64,000 nucleotides of DNA from Corynebacterium sp. NML98-0116. Its GTDB lineage: Bacteria > Actinomycetota > Actinomycetes > Mycobacteriales > Mycobacteriaceae. The stretch lies in assembly GCF_001767255.1 (NCBI RefSeq), contig NZ_CP017639.1, positions 952,875 through 1,016,874 on the forward strand. The letters run 5' to 3'. Of this stretch, positions 16,834-25,306 are shown one piece after another (the first letter of the stretch is position 1; each line of letters opens with the position of its first letter). The position numbers were made by a program, and so were the translations under genes. The notes beneath the pieces were generated by a model, which was given only the letters and a program-made list of their open reading frames with translations, was not told the DNA's origin and did no database searches.

Positions 16834-17412
16834 ATGAAAATGGAATTAGGATCCGCGCGCTGGGTACTCGGTATTGCAAGTATTGGGTGGCTTGTTGCGC
16901 TGTTTTTGCCCTTCGTTGGTGACATTCCCGGATGGCAGGTGCTCGCGGTGGGCGAAGGCGCCCGCAGTGCAGATACCAAGATCACGGAGTACGTATTTGT
17001 ATGGCTAGGCTTCTTAGGCGTAGGCGTTTGCACGTCGCTAGTGACGGTTTCGCGACGTTTCGGAATGGCCACAGCCGCGTGGATGATTTCAACAGTTGCC
17101 CTGGTTAGCTCGTTGCTGGCAGTGTGGCTGCGGAAGTCGAGTACCGGTGTTGCAGGAACGTTTCAGCACGGGCCCGGGTTTTACCTAGAAGTTGTCGCGG
17201 TACTCCTGGTCGTGTTGACGTACATTCCGCTGTTCGTGCGAAAGACAGCGGTTGCCCCGGAACTGCTCCGGAATCAGCCAAGCGAAATCGACGCGGATAT
17301 CGCGGATGCGCAATTGAATGCGACGCGGACTCATCAGGAGCAAGAAACGAACCCACTGCTTGTCGATGACCGACGAGCGAACGCGGCACGACGCCACAAA
17401 AGAAGCAACTAG
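16834..17412 (+). CDS. Four-helix membrane protein, Rv2732c-like
   Basis: 192 residues: four hydrophobic segments (about 10-28, 52-70, 80-97, 115-133) and a hydrophilic, charged C-terminal tail of about 55 residues ending in RRHKRSN. A PFVGDIPGWQVL loop follows helix 1. Mycobacteria carry a comparable unnamed membrane gene downstream of miaB, so this is probably its orthologue; no function is known. GGGAG precedes the ATG. The stop codon overlaps the stop of the convergent acetyltransferase gene at CTAG. Confidence 0.7.
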   Translation: MKMELGSARWVLGIASIGWLVALFLPFVGDIPGWQVLAVGEGARSADTKITEYVFVWLGFLGVGVCTSLVTVSRRFGMATAAWMISTVALVSSLLAVWLRKSSTGVAGTFQHGPGFYLEVVAVLLVVLTYIPLFVRKTAVAPELLRNQPSEIDADIADAQLNATRTHQEQETNPLLVDDRRANAARRHKRSN

Positions 17413-18473
17413 CTATCGAGCTTTGGTACGCCCTTCTGCCAGGCCGTCGCCTGGCTTATCCCGGTTGGGGCATAGTGGTCGAGAATGTGGCTCGCACCCG
17501 GCTGCGGGTTGGGATAAGAAGCGTAGATCTGCTTCGTTTGTGGCCAAATCGAGAGCGCGGCTGATATCGCAGAAGCCAAGGCGCGCTTGCCTAAACCGAG
17601 TCCCCGGCTTGCCTCCCGTACGTACACCAGCCCGATTTCTGCAACAGAATCTGCGTCATTCTCGAATTTTGCTACCTCTGCAAGCCCGACCGGTTTCCCT
17701 GAGACATCACGGGCAATGGCGGTGATCTGGGAACCGCCGCGGTCCTTGAGACGTGCAGCAGCGTCCTGAAGACGGGACGCAGACCACTGGACAGGCTCGA
17801 GCGATAGTGAACCACGAGGGTATTTCGCTGCGGACTCCTGGAGAGTAGCTAAGAAGGAGGGCAGATCAGTAGGGTCGAATGCCATGTCTTCAATCACGTC
17901 GCACCTATCATTCTGGTCAGGCGCCACGATAGCGTCCGCGTTGATAATTGCCTGTCGCTCACAGTGCGCCGGCGTGTAGCCGTCAGCGCGAAGGAATGGG
18001 TGCTCCGGTGCCCCCAATGGCTCCGTGATCCAAATCTGACGGATGGGACGGTGCAACTCTGCAGAAAGCGCGTCAATCAGCGCGAGCGCACTTCGCCACA
18101 CGTGCGCCGGCTGCTCCTCCCCGGGAAGAGGAGCGATGGAGGCGTCGATAGTGACGTTCGCTTCTAACACATCGACGTCCTCAAGTAGAGGAAGCGATAT
18201 GAGCACCCAGCCTTCGACGTCGTACAGATCATCCTCAGTCAGCACTGGGTAACCGAACGCTCCAAGGGACCGTGGCGCTGGTTTGCTACACAGCGCGAAG
18301 AGAAGCGCTAACGATTCTTCGGATCCCTCCAGGCGTTTCGCGAGATGGGCTGCACTCACTCCGGAGTGCGCTTCTCCCGTAATGTCCTGGATAGCAAGCG
18401 TGACTGAGAATGCGTAGGAGGAGACTGCGGCGTGTGACGGGTCGGCACTCCCTACGATCAAGGGATATAGCAC
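17409..18473 (-). CDS. GNAT-fold N-acetyltransferase family protein
   Basis: 354 residues. The C-terminal half is a GNAT domain: the acetyl-CoA loop is in the motif VREASRGLGLGKRALASA (~285-302), preceded by beta strands of the SVAEIGLVYV type. The N-terminal half looks like a degenerate second GNAT unit. The substrate is unknown. GTG 18473 is chosen because it overlaps the stop of the upstream DUF349 gene (TAGTG), implying translational coupling; the longer frame to 18521 would lie inside that gene. It converges on the membrane protein gene with a 4-base overlap. Confidence 0.75.
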   Translation of the reverse strand: MLYPLIVGSADPSHAAVSSYAFSVTLAIQDITGEAHSGVSAAHLAKRLEGSEESLALLFALCSKPAPRSLGAFGYPVLTEDDLYDVEGWVLISLPLLEDVDVLEANVTIDASIAPLPGEEQPAHVWRSALALIDALSAELHRPIRQIWITEPLGAPEHPFLRADGYTPAHCERQAIINADAIVAPDQNDRCDVIEDMAFDPTDLPSFLATLQESAAKYPRGSLSLEPVQWSASRLQDAAARLKDRGGSQITAIARDVSGKPVGLAEVAKFENDADSVAEIGLVYVREASRGLGLGKRALASAISAALSIWPQTKQIYASYPNPQPGASHILDHYAPTGISQATAWQKGVPKLDS

Positions 18474-19852
18474 TACTGCTCGTCGACGGCCTTCGCTGCG
18501 ACGTTGGCAAACTCCTGCCACTGCTCAGCCTGTTCACGGAGCTTCGCCGCCTTGGAGGAATTCCCGGCTGCCTCAGCTTCCTGAGCCTGCTGCAGGAAGT
18601 GATCAGCTTTCTCCTGGAACTGATTCACCCGCGCTTGTGCCTCAGGGTCTGCTTTGCGCCATCGTGATTCCTCTGCATCCGCTACGCGCTGTTCCAGCCG
18701 AGCAATCTTGTCTTCGTACGTACGGACCTTGTTGCGAGGCACAAATCCAATTTCGTCCCACTTCTCCTGGAGCTCACGCAGCTTGGCACGTGCCGCACCT
18801 AGACCCTTCTCTGGAGTGATGAGCGCATCGTACTCATCTATAAGTGCGTCCTTAGCTGCAGCATTTGCTTCAAATTCGCGGTCGCGCTCCGCGTTTACGG
18901 CGTTGCGGGCGGCGAAGAAGTGATCCTGAGCAGCGCGGAACTGTGCCCACAGCTCATCGTCGACGCCACGTGGGGCGCGTCCGGCTGCTTTCCACTCATC
19001 CATCAGAGAGCGGTAGGCACGGGCGGTGGCGTTCCAATCCGTTGAGTCCTGGATTGCCTGCGCGCGGGCGATGATATCCTCCTTGATACGACGAGCCGTT
19101 GCGCGATTCCTATCGAGCTCAGCGAAGTGAGCCCCACGACGGCGATTGAAGGCATCGCGTGCACGCGAGTAGCGCTTCCAGAGCGCGTCGTCGGTTGTGC
19201 GATCGATACCGCGGATCGTCTTCCATTCTTCGAGGATCGCTCGAATCCTGTCCCCGGCAGCCTTCCAGTCCGTAGACTTCTCGGCGATCTCCTCAGCCTC
19301 GGCCGCTAGACTTTCCTTTTTGGCAATTGCGTTAGCCCGTCGGGTCTGCTTGAGTTCCTTTGCTTCGTGTTCCGCAACCTCTGTTTTGCGCAGTAATTCT
19401 TCTAGGCGTGCCTCGAGCGCTGCGAAGTCGCCAATTGCGGCGACGTCTTTCAGCGAGTCTTTCAGCTCAGTCACGCTGCGATGCAGAGTGTGTGCGTCCT
19501 CTGGGTGTGCAGTGAGTCGCGCCTCCAGGACTTCAGTTTCGACGATGAGGTCGTCGAAACGCTGCCCGTAGTGGCGAAGTCCTTCCTCGGGAGACCCGGC
19601 CTGCCAAGATGCGATCTGACGCTCAACGCCGTCACGGGTGACAAAAACATTGCCGGCATCATCGACGCGCCCGAACTTCGACGGATCAGTGTTCGCTGAT
19701 GACGACTGAGCATGCGCGAGTGGAACAACCCGCTGTGAAGGAACAGACTGTGCCGCACCTGGACGAGGTCCGGGCTTCGGCGTTTGCTTCGGCATGGCAG
19801 CCGGGTTCGGACGTCCAGCTGGTGGCTGTGGCTTTGGAGTCGAGGAAGTCAT
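18473..19852 (-). CDS. DUF349 repeat protein
   Basis: 459 residues. After a Pro/Gln-rich disordered N-terminus (1-60) it is a helical rod made of several DUF349 repeats, visible as recurring segments such as STDWKAAGDRIRAILEEWKTI and DSTDWNATARAYRSLMDEW with conserved Trp residues. The family is widespread in actinobacteria (mycobacterial Rv2731 type) and its role is not established. GAAAGGA lies seven bases before the ATG. It is first in a two-gene operon with the acetyltransferase and divergent from the miaA group. Confidence 0.85.
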   Translation of the reverse strand: MTSSTPKPQPPAGRPNPAAMPKQTPKPGPRPGAAQSVPSQRVVPLAHAQSSSANTDPSKFGRVDDAGNVFVTRDGVERQIASWQAGSPEEGLRHYGQRFDDLIVETEVLEARLTAHPEDAHTLHRSVTELKDSLKDVAAIGDFAALEARLEELLRKTEVAEHEAKELKQTRRANAIAKKESLAAEAEEIAEKSTDWKAAGDRIRAILEEWKTIRGIDRTTDDALWKRYSRARDAFNRRRGAHFAELDRNRATARRIKEDIIARAQAIQDSTDWNATARAYRSLMDEWKAAGRAPRGVDDELWAQFRAAQDHFFAARNAVNAERDREFEANAAAKDALIDEYDALITPEKGLGAARAKLRELQEKWDEIGFVPRNKVRTYEDKIARLEQRVADAEESRWRKADPEAQARVNQFQEKADHFLQQAQEAEAAGNSSKAAKLREQAEQWQEFANVAAKAVDEQ

Positions 19853-19994
19853 GAAACAGTCCTTTCACAAATAGCTGTGCCGCGCGTCACGGCGCCGAGA
19901 TACATAATCGACGGCATTCTCGTCTTCATAACTCTAGCGTGTTGCAGACGAACATGCGTCATGTGTCATGGTTTCAACTCCGAGAAAACCCCAC

Positions 19995-20000
19995 TATGGT
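19995..20000 (+). promoter_or_regulatory. -10 element upstream of the miaA operon, leaderless
   Basis: TATGGT ends seven bases before GTG 20008, with TTTCAA (19972-19977) as a weak -35 at 17 bases. The ATG inside this hexamer (19996) is therefore unlikely to be the start. Confidence 0.6.
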
Positions 20001-20007
20001 GGGCGAG

Positions 20008-20610
20008 GTGAATGAAGCCCGTGCCTGCCTACTTGTCATGCCTGGTTCGCCAGCTCTCGTGCGAGAACTCGCACCTGCTGACGAACCGTCGCAGCGTTTG
20101 CTGAACTCAATTAGAGAGACAGCCGGAAAACTGACGAAAACTATTGACATTGTGTGCAGCCACGACAGGAGATGGGCAACGCACCTTGCTGGCTCGTTTG
20201 CTGCCTGGGGAGCACCACACGTCGAAGTAGGAGGTGGGCACGTATTAGGCGAACTTGTCGCCAGATACTGCCTTCACGGGGCTACGGTGCGTGAGAGTCG
20301 TGAGCACCTGTTGCCGTTAGATCCTTCAGTGCTCACAGTGTTGGTAGTCGATGGACCTGCAGGGCTGACAACTCGCGCCCCGCTAGCGTTAATCCCTGCG
20401 GCTGCTGATACGAACGACAAACTCCAGGCTTTGTTGTCAGGAAAGCAAAGCTCCCTGATCCGTGAGCAGGAAATGCGAGACGCAGGAGTACTGGAACCAG
20501 ATATTTGGCTTGAGCTACAAACACTGCAGCCAACGAAGGCCACACTCGTAGACGTAGACGACACGTTGGGCGTTGGTCGGTATGTTGCTTACTGGGAGGT
20601 AGAGCAGTGA
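20008..20610 (+). CDS. Conserved protein of unknown function upstream of miaA
   Basis: A 200-residue predicted soluble alpha/beta protein. It resembles the actinobacterial proteins encoded next to miaA (mycobacterial Rv2728c type), which have been likened to the extradiol dioxygenase LigB fold. Visible features are an N-terminal strand ACLLVMPGSPALV, a central GAPHVEVGGGHVLGEL segment and a VLVVDGPAGL strand with an acidic residue. No catalytic role can be assigned. GTG 20008 is chosen from the upstream -10. The end overlaps miaA by four bases (GTGA). Confidence 0.65.
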   Translation: MNEARACLLVMPGSPALVRELAPADEPSQRLLNSIRETAGKLTKTIDIVCSHDRRWATHLAGSFAAWGAPHVEVGGGHVLGELVARYCLHGATVRESREHLLPLDPSVLTVLVVDGPAGLTTRAPLALIPAAADTNDKLQALLSGKQSSLIREQEMRDAGVLEPDIWLELQTLQPTKATLVDVDDTLGVGRYVAYWEVEQ

Positions 20611-21521
20611 ACAAGGAGATCGGACACCAACCAGTAGCAATCGTCGGCCCGACGGCTTCAGGTAAGTCCTCGCTGAGTCTCGCGCTTGCGCACGAACTCG
20701 ATGGTGAGATTGTCAACGTTGACTCGATGCAGCTTTACCGCGGGATGGATATCGGCACTGCCAAATTACCTCTCGCGGAGCGACAAGGAATACCGCACCA
20801 CCTGCTTGATATCTGGGAGGTTACGAAAACCGCCAGTGTCGCAGAGTATCAGCAACGAGCGGTGGAGACCGTTGAGGAGATCTCCAATCGAGGAAAGCTG
20901 CCGATTCTCGTTGGTGGGTCCATGCTGTACATGCAGTCACTTGTCGACGCTTGGCAGTTCCCGCCAACCGACCCCGAAGTCCGCGGGCGCTACGAGTCTC
21001 TATTGAAGGAAATCGGAATAGATCGCCTTCATGCGCAGCTAGCTGCAGTTGACCCTGTGGCGGCGTCGATAATTGAAGACCGTGACCCCCGGCGCACAGT
21101 GCGTGCACTCGAAGTCATTGAGCTTACTGGTAAGCCTTTTCAGGCATCTCAACCCCCCAAAAACGCCCCTACACGCTGGGGTACGCGCATGATTGGGCTG
21201 GAGACAACCCCAGAGTGGCTCAACCCGCGGATTGCGCAGCGTACTGATGCGATGTTCGAGCAGGGGCTCATCGATGAGATTCATCGGTTGGTGGGCCAGG
21301 GATTAGCGAAGGATTCGACTGCTGGCAGAGCTATCGGATACGCCCAAGGACTTGGAGTTATCGACGGCCACCTCACCATCGACGAAGCTTGCGAGGACAC
21401 CAAACTGCGAACGCGGCGCTATGTGCGGCGTCAGAAATCCTGGTTTAGGCGCGACAAACGAATCACTTGGATTGACGCGGCGAACTATGACGTTGCGGAA
21501 CTAGTAGCACAGCTTGGTTGA
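20607..21521 (+). CDS. miaA: tRNA dimethylallyltransferase MiaA
   Basis: Transfers dimethylallyl from DMAPP to A37 of tRNAs, making i6A37, the substrate of MiaB. The 304 residues carry the P-loop GPTASGKS (14-21), the NVDSMQLYRGMDIGTAK segment that contacts tRNA (~37-53), IPHHLLDIW, LVGGSMLY, and the C-terminal AIGYAQ and TRRYVRRQKSWFRRD motifs. The GTG start overlaps the upstream stop (GTGA), so expression is coupled. Converges on the small membrane protein gene with no gap. Confidence 0.95.
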   Translation: MNKEIGHQPVAIVGPTASGKSSLSLALAHELDGEIVNVDSMQLYRGMDIGTAKLPLAERQGIPHHLLDIWEVTKTASVAEYQQRAVETVEEISNRGKLPILVGGSMLYMQSLVDAWQFPPTDPEVRGRYESLLKEIGIDRLHAQLAAVDPVAASIIEDRDPRRTVRALEVIELTGKPFQASQPPKNAPTRWGTRMIGLETTPEWLNPRIAQRTDAMFEQGLIDEIHRLVGQGLAKDSTAGRAIGYAQGLGVIDGHLTIDEACEDTKLRTRRYVRRQKSWFRRDKRITWIDAANYDVAELVAQLG

Positions 21522-22037
21522 TTACGACGGACCAATTTCTCGAGCAGCGTTACGGGCAGCCACCCAGGCGTCCTCAAGCTCGAGGGCGCGCTCGTCCGCA
21601 ATTCGAATGAGTTTTTCAAGGTGGACGCGTTCCAAGTCCGGTGACTGCAAGTAGGTGTCAACGCGCGCGAGAAAGCGCTGTGCCGCACTGTACTTGAGAT
21701 GAAATTCGCTGATTTCTGGTACAGAAAGATCGGTGTTCGCAAGCGCGGGAAAATGAAGCGTGCGGTCGGCCAACGCCTGCGTCGAGCTACCATGTTGCAA
21801 GTTATCAAATGCTTCAACGATGTCGCGGATGTCATCGCATGCAATCAGAAGCGATGAGCGAAGCGACTCTACTTCCGGGTTAGGAATAAAACGCCTGCGG
21901 GTCAAAAGCGCCGTGACACCAATCAGCCCGGCGATGATGGCGCCAGGAGTCTTGAGGAGCAGCACAAGCAGCACCATGACGGCGAAGATCAGGGCGCCCC
22001 ACAGTGCTATGGAAAGATCACGACGTGCTGGATCCAT
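21522..22037 (-). CDS. Small corynebacterial membrane protein
   Basis: 171 residues: two adjacent hydrophobic helices (about 8-27 and 30-46) followed by a basic TRRRF boundary and a ~120-residue helical cytoplasmic domain with many acidic residues. I do not recognise a family. It starts 16 bases after the stop of the Gly/Cys-tail gene, so the two form an operon read toward lower coordinates. Convergent with miaA. Confidence 0.65.
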   Translation of the reverse strand: MDPARRDLSIALWGALIFAVMVLLVLLLKTPGAIIAGLIGVTALLTRRRFIPNPEVESLRSSLLIACDDIRDIVEAFDNLQHGSSTQALADRTLHFPALANTDLSVPEISEFHLKYSAAQRFLARVDTYLQSPDLERVHLEKLIRIADERALELEDAWVAARNAAREIGPS

Positions 22038-22053
22038 GAGTAGTGCCTAGTTC

Positions 22054-22818
22054 CTAGCAGCCGCCACCGCAACCGCAGGAGCCACCACAACCACCACATC
22101 CGCCACCTGTAGGCACCGGGATGGTACCGACCATGACGGCGTTGCCTGCGATGACTTGGTCGCGTTGGGGGAGATCGCCATCAGGTAAGCAAACGTCGAA
22201 TGGAAACGCCCCGTCGACTGAAACATGAATGAAGCGGTCACCCGTCAACTCCGACGTGCGGTATTCAGCTTCCAGCACGCGTGCGGAAAAAGTGGCTTTT
22301 GCATCGGGGGAGGAGGCTGCCCCAGTTGCAATCGCTTCGGCTCCTGCAGAAATGACTGTGCCAACCGTGCTACCAGGGTGCTCCTCAAGATAAGCAGAGG
22401 TGGATTCGTACGTGCTCACATCGAGTGCAAGGGCGGTCACGCTGAGCTCTTGCCACTGGATTGTGGGCTCATCGACGATCAATGGCTCCTGCGCCAGGTT
22501 TAGCGTCAGAGATCCGATTGGATTCCCATGTGGATCCACAACCTCAGCAAGCGCAACCACATCGGTTGCCGGGGTGATGTGCGCGTTTGTGCGTGTGATG
22601 CCCTCAAAGCCGGCAAAGGTGGCGAAAGGCTCAACTGCCAAGATATTCAGCTGCGCACCAGAGCGGTCCTGGTATTGGACCATTTGGCCGCCACGTACCT
22701 CACCGATAACACCGAGGCGACCGGATGCGATTGCAGCTTCTACCGCGTCTTGCCACTTAGGAAAGCTCAGGCCGATCGCTGCCAGATCCTTGTTTTCAGT
22801 CAGAGGTTGTTGGTTCAT
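22054..22818 (-). CDS. Protein of unknown function with Gly/Cys-rich C-terminal tail
   Basis: 254 residues, acidic, no signal peptide or membrane segment. The body looks like a soluble alpha/beta protein with possible internal duplication (two domains of about 115 residues). The last 17 residues consist almost only of Gly and Cys, with six cysteines in the pattern C-x2-C-x3-C-x-C-x3-C after GGGC, suggesting metal or Fe-S binding or a disulfide tail. I do not recognise the family. The ATG at 22818 has a -10 hexamer eight bases upstream; the longer frame is rejected. Co-transcribed with the small membrane protein gene. Confidence 0.65.
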   Translation of the reverse strand: MNQQPLTENKDLAAIGLSFPKWQDAVEAAIASGRLGVIGEVRGGQMVQYQDRSGAQLNILAVEPFATFAGFEGITRTNAHITPATDVVALAEVVDPHGNPIGSLTLNLAQEPLIVDEPTIQWQELSVTALALDVSTYESTSAYLEEHPGSTVGTVISAGAEAIATGAASSPDAKATFSARVLEAEYRTSELTGDRFIHVSVDGAFPFDVCLPDGDLPQRDQVIAGNAVMVGTIPVPTGGGCGGCGGSCGCGGGC

Positions 22819-22826
22819 AAATGTGA

Positions 22827-22832
22827 AGCCTA
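22827..22832 (-). promoter_or_regulatory. -10 element of the Gly/Cys-tail gene, leaderless
   Basis: On the minus strand TAGGCT is followed by eight bases and the ATG at 22818. No Shine-Dalgarno sequence is visible. Confidence 0.55.
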
Positions 22833-22945
22833 GTCGAATGCGCTCTGAGGTGAAGAAATGTGGTGGAAGAAAAATGGGTGGGCTACCGTTGAGCAAGGAA
22901 GAAAGCGAAAAAAGTTACGTATACCCACTATTTTTGAAAGCTTGC

Positions 22946-24463
22946 ATGAATTCGAAATCAACCACTCCTGATTCGCATGAGGCGTTGCTGGATGAAGCGT
23001 TTCGCCATAACGCACAGACGCGCACCGAAACCTCGGGAACAGACCTATCGACGCCAACACAGGGCGCACTCGACCTAGAGGAACGAAACTCGTTTCGTCG
23101 CGTAAACACCACGACAGAGCTGCGCAACGAAGACCGGGAAGACATCTACGAAGTCGAGTACCGTAAACTGCGGCTCGAGCGCGTCATCCTTGTTGGAGCA
23201 TGGACTGAAGGTTCCACTGCCGAAATGGAAGCAAACATGCGGGAATTGGCAGCACTGACCGAAACCGCAGGCGCTGAAGTTATTGACATGCTCTATCAAA
23301 AACGAGATAAGCCGGATCCAGGGACATACATTGGTTCCGGAAAGGTGAAAGAGCTGCGCGAGATTGTCGACGCCAGTGGAGTGGACACCGTCGTATTCGA
23401 CGGTGAGCTATCCCCTGGTCAAATGGTGGCGCTAGAGGAAGCCCTCAACTCTAAAGTGATCGACCGAACGATGCTCATTCTGGATATCTTTGCTCAACAC
23501 GCAAAGAGCAAGGAGGGCAAAGCACAAGTTAGCCTCGCGCAGATGGAGTATCTCTACACCCGTACCCGTGGTTGGGGCGGCAACCTTTCGCGCCAGGCCG
23601 GTGGTCGTGCGGGTTCGAATGGCGGCGTTGGTTTGCGCGGTCCTGGTGAAACCAGAATTGAGGCAGACCGGCGAAGGTTGCGCTCAGAGATGGCAAAGCT
23701 GCGTCATCAATTAGCAGACATGGAGACTGTTCGTCAGATTAAGCGCGCGAAGAGGCAGAGCTCGACGACACCCAAGATTGCGATTGCCGGATACACGAAC
23801 GCAGGGAAGTCCTCACTCATTAACGCAATGACGGACGCCGGCGTGCTTGTGGAAGACGCATTGTTTGCAACGCTTGACCCATCCACGAGACGCGCAACGC
23901 TGGCTGATGGGCGAAACGTCGTTTTGACGGACACAGTTGGTTTCGTTCGGCACCTGCCGACCCAGTTGGTCGAGGCGTTTAAGTCGACGCTGGAGGAAGT
24001 GAGCAATGCAGACCTTTTGCTACACGTCGTTGATGGAGCAGACGAGTTCCCACTCAAGCAGATTGCTGCCGTGAGCGAGGTGCTGGCAGAGATCACGCGA
24101 GATAAAGATTCCGAATTGCCTCCGGAGATTGTGGTCGTCAACAAGATTGACTCCGCTGACCCTGTGGTTTTGGCAGAGTTACGCCACGTGTTTGACGCGA
24201 CCGGTCGGGAAGCGGTGTTTGTCTCAGCGCTCACGGGTGAGGGTATTGCTGAACTCGAGGGAAAAATCGAGATGTTCCTGAACACGCTCGATGAGCATGT
24301 AGTCATGCTGATCCCCTACACCCGAGGAGATGTTGTCTCACTCGTCCATGAACACGGGACGATTCGCTCCGAAGAATATGAAACCGACGGCACCAGGATC
24401 GATGTCCGCTTGCCACGAGTTCTGGCGCGCCAGTATGACGAGTTTGTCCAGCAGGTCTACTAG
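22946..24463 (+). CDS. hflX: Ribosome-associated GTPase HflX
   Basis: HflX splits stalled or hibernating ribosomes under stress. 505 residues: a variable N-terminal extension (~1-85), the HflX N-terminal domain (~90-200, with DPGTYIGSGKV), a coiled-coil linker with the family motif GGxGLRGPGETRIEADRR, and the G domain. G1 is GYTNAGKS (282-289), G3 is DTVGFVRHLP, and G4 is NKID. The frame is open far upstream (from 22400, antisense to the Gly/Cys-tail gene), but ATG 22946 with GAAAG five bases upstream gives a family-like length. Confidence 0.92.
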   Translation: MNSKSTTPDSHEALLDEAFRHNAQTRTETSGTDLSTPTQGALDLEERNSFRRVNTTTELRNEDREDIYEVEYRKLRLERVILVGAWTEGSTAEMEANMRELAALTETAGAEVIDMLYQKRDKPDPGTYIGSGKVKELREIVDASGVDTVVFDGELSPGQMVALEEALNSKVIDRTMLILDIFAQHAKSKEGKAQVSLAQMEYLYTRTRGWGGNLSRQAGGRAGSNGGVGLRGPGETRIEADRRRLRSEMAKLRHQLADMETVRQIKRAKRQSSTTPKIAIAGYTNAGKSSLINAMTDAGVLVEDALFATLDPSTRRATLADGRNVVLTDTVGFVRHLPTQLVEAFKSTLEEVSNADLLLHVVDGADEFPLKQIAAVSEVLAEITRDKDSELPPEIVVVNKIDSADPVVLAELRHVFDATGREAVFVSALTGEGIAELEGKIEMFLNTLDEHVVMLIPYTRGDVVSLVHEHGTIRSEEYETDGTRIDVRLPRVLARQYDEFVQQVY

Positions 24464-24482
24464 AGACTGCTGGAGTGGTGAA

Positions 24483-25244
24483 TTAACGCCAGTAGGCGTC
24501 GATCTCCTTGTAGAACTCCACATCGCCGAGGCCGGATGCTGCGGCTTCGTCGAGTAATATGCACACATCGTTGTGCATTTGCAGCGATGAGGCAGGGCAG
24601 AAAGAGCTCAAGGGCCCTTCGATCATTGCTTGGACAGCCTCGGCCTTCGCTGCACCGGTAGCGATGAGGAGGATCTTCTTCGCTTCCAAGATGGTGCCGA
24701 TGCCCTGTGTCATTGCCTGGCGAGGCACTTCATCTTCTGACTCGAAGAAGCGTGCGTTGTCAGCAATGGTCCGCGGGCGTAGATCAATCAGTCGGGTCCG
24801 GGAACTCAGCGAGCTGGTCGGCTCGTTGAAAGCGATATGGCCGTTCGCGCCGATGCCGAGCAGCTGAATGTCGACACCACCGGCGTCTTTCATCATGGAC
24901 TCATACGTCGCAGCCTCTTGCTCCGGATCGGCCGCTGAGCTGCTAAGCGAGTGCACGGCCGCGTCATCGATATCGATTGATGCCGTCAGCTCGCGTCGGA
25001 TTGTGGACCAGTATGACTGCTCGTGGTGTTGATCGATTCCGTAGTATTCGTCGAGCAAGAATGCGTCACAGTCGGCGAAGCTGAGGCCTTCCTCGCGGTG
25101 CTTTCGGATTAGTGCCTGATACGTTGGACTCGGTGTCGAGCCAGTAGCAAGACCAAGCGTTGCACCTTGCTTGACGAATGGTTCAATCATGTTTGCAGCG
25201 AAATCGCCAATTTCGTCTGCCGTGCGGCGAATGAAAATCTCCAT
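24483..25244 (-). CDS. nagB: Glucosamine-6-phosphate deaminase
   Basis: Converts glucosamine-6-phosphate to fructose-6-phosphate and ammonia. 253 residues. Motifs: TGSTPSPTYQ phosphate loop (~35-44), catalytic base Asp65 in FLLDEYYGI, and His136 in GIGANGHIAFNEP; the residue before Gly-His is Asn, as in other Gram-positive NagB proteins. nagA and the transporter are not adjacent, so the gene stands alone, divergent from a uracil-type permease. ATG 25244 is supported by the -10 hexamer seven bases upstream; the longer frame lacks the family N-terminus. Confidence 0.94.
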   Translation of the reverse strand: MEIFIRRTADEIGDFAANMIEPFVKQGATLGLATGSTPSPTYQALIRKHREEGLSFADCDAFLLDEYYGIDQHHEQSYWSTIRRELTASIDIDDAAVHSLSSSAADPEQEAATYESMMKDAGGVDIQLLGIGANGHIAFNEPTSSLSSRTRLIDLRPRTIADNARFFESEDEVPRQAMTQGIGTILEAKKILLIATGAAKAEAVQAMIEGPLSSFCPASSLQMHNDVCILLDEAAASGLGDVEFYKEIDAYWR

Positions 25245-25251
25245 GCGTATT

Positions 25252-25257
25252 ACGCTA
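25252..25257 (-). promoter_or_regulatory. -10 element of nagB, leaderless
   Basis: TAGCGT on the minus strand is followed by seven bases and the nagB ATG. It lies back to back with the permease promoter. Confidence 0.55.
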
Positions 25258-25294
25258 CTTTGCCCAATTCGCTTTCGGCAATTATCTAGCGACA

Positions 25295-25300
25295 TAATAT
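25295..25300 (+). promoter_or_regulatory. -10 element of the permease gene, leaderless
   Basis: TAATAT ends six bases before GTG 25307; no ribosome binding site is present. Confidence 0.55.
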
Positions 25301-25306
25301 GAGCCT

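Noticed and set aside
22400..22945. Upstream extension of hflX by 182 codons
   Set aside because: The segment is antisense to the Gly/Cys-tail gene, reads as low-quality Ser/Arg/Cys-rich sequence and is not part of HflX. ATG 22946 with GAAAG upstream gives a family-like length.
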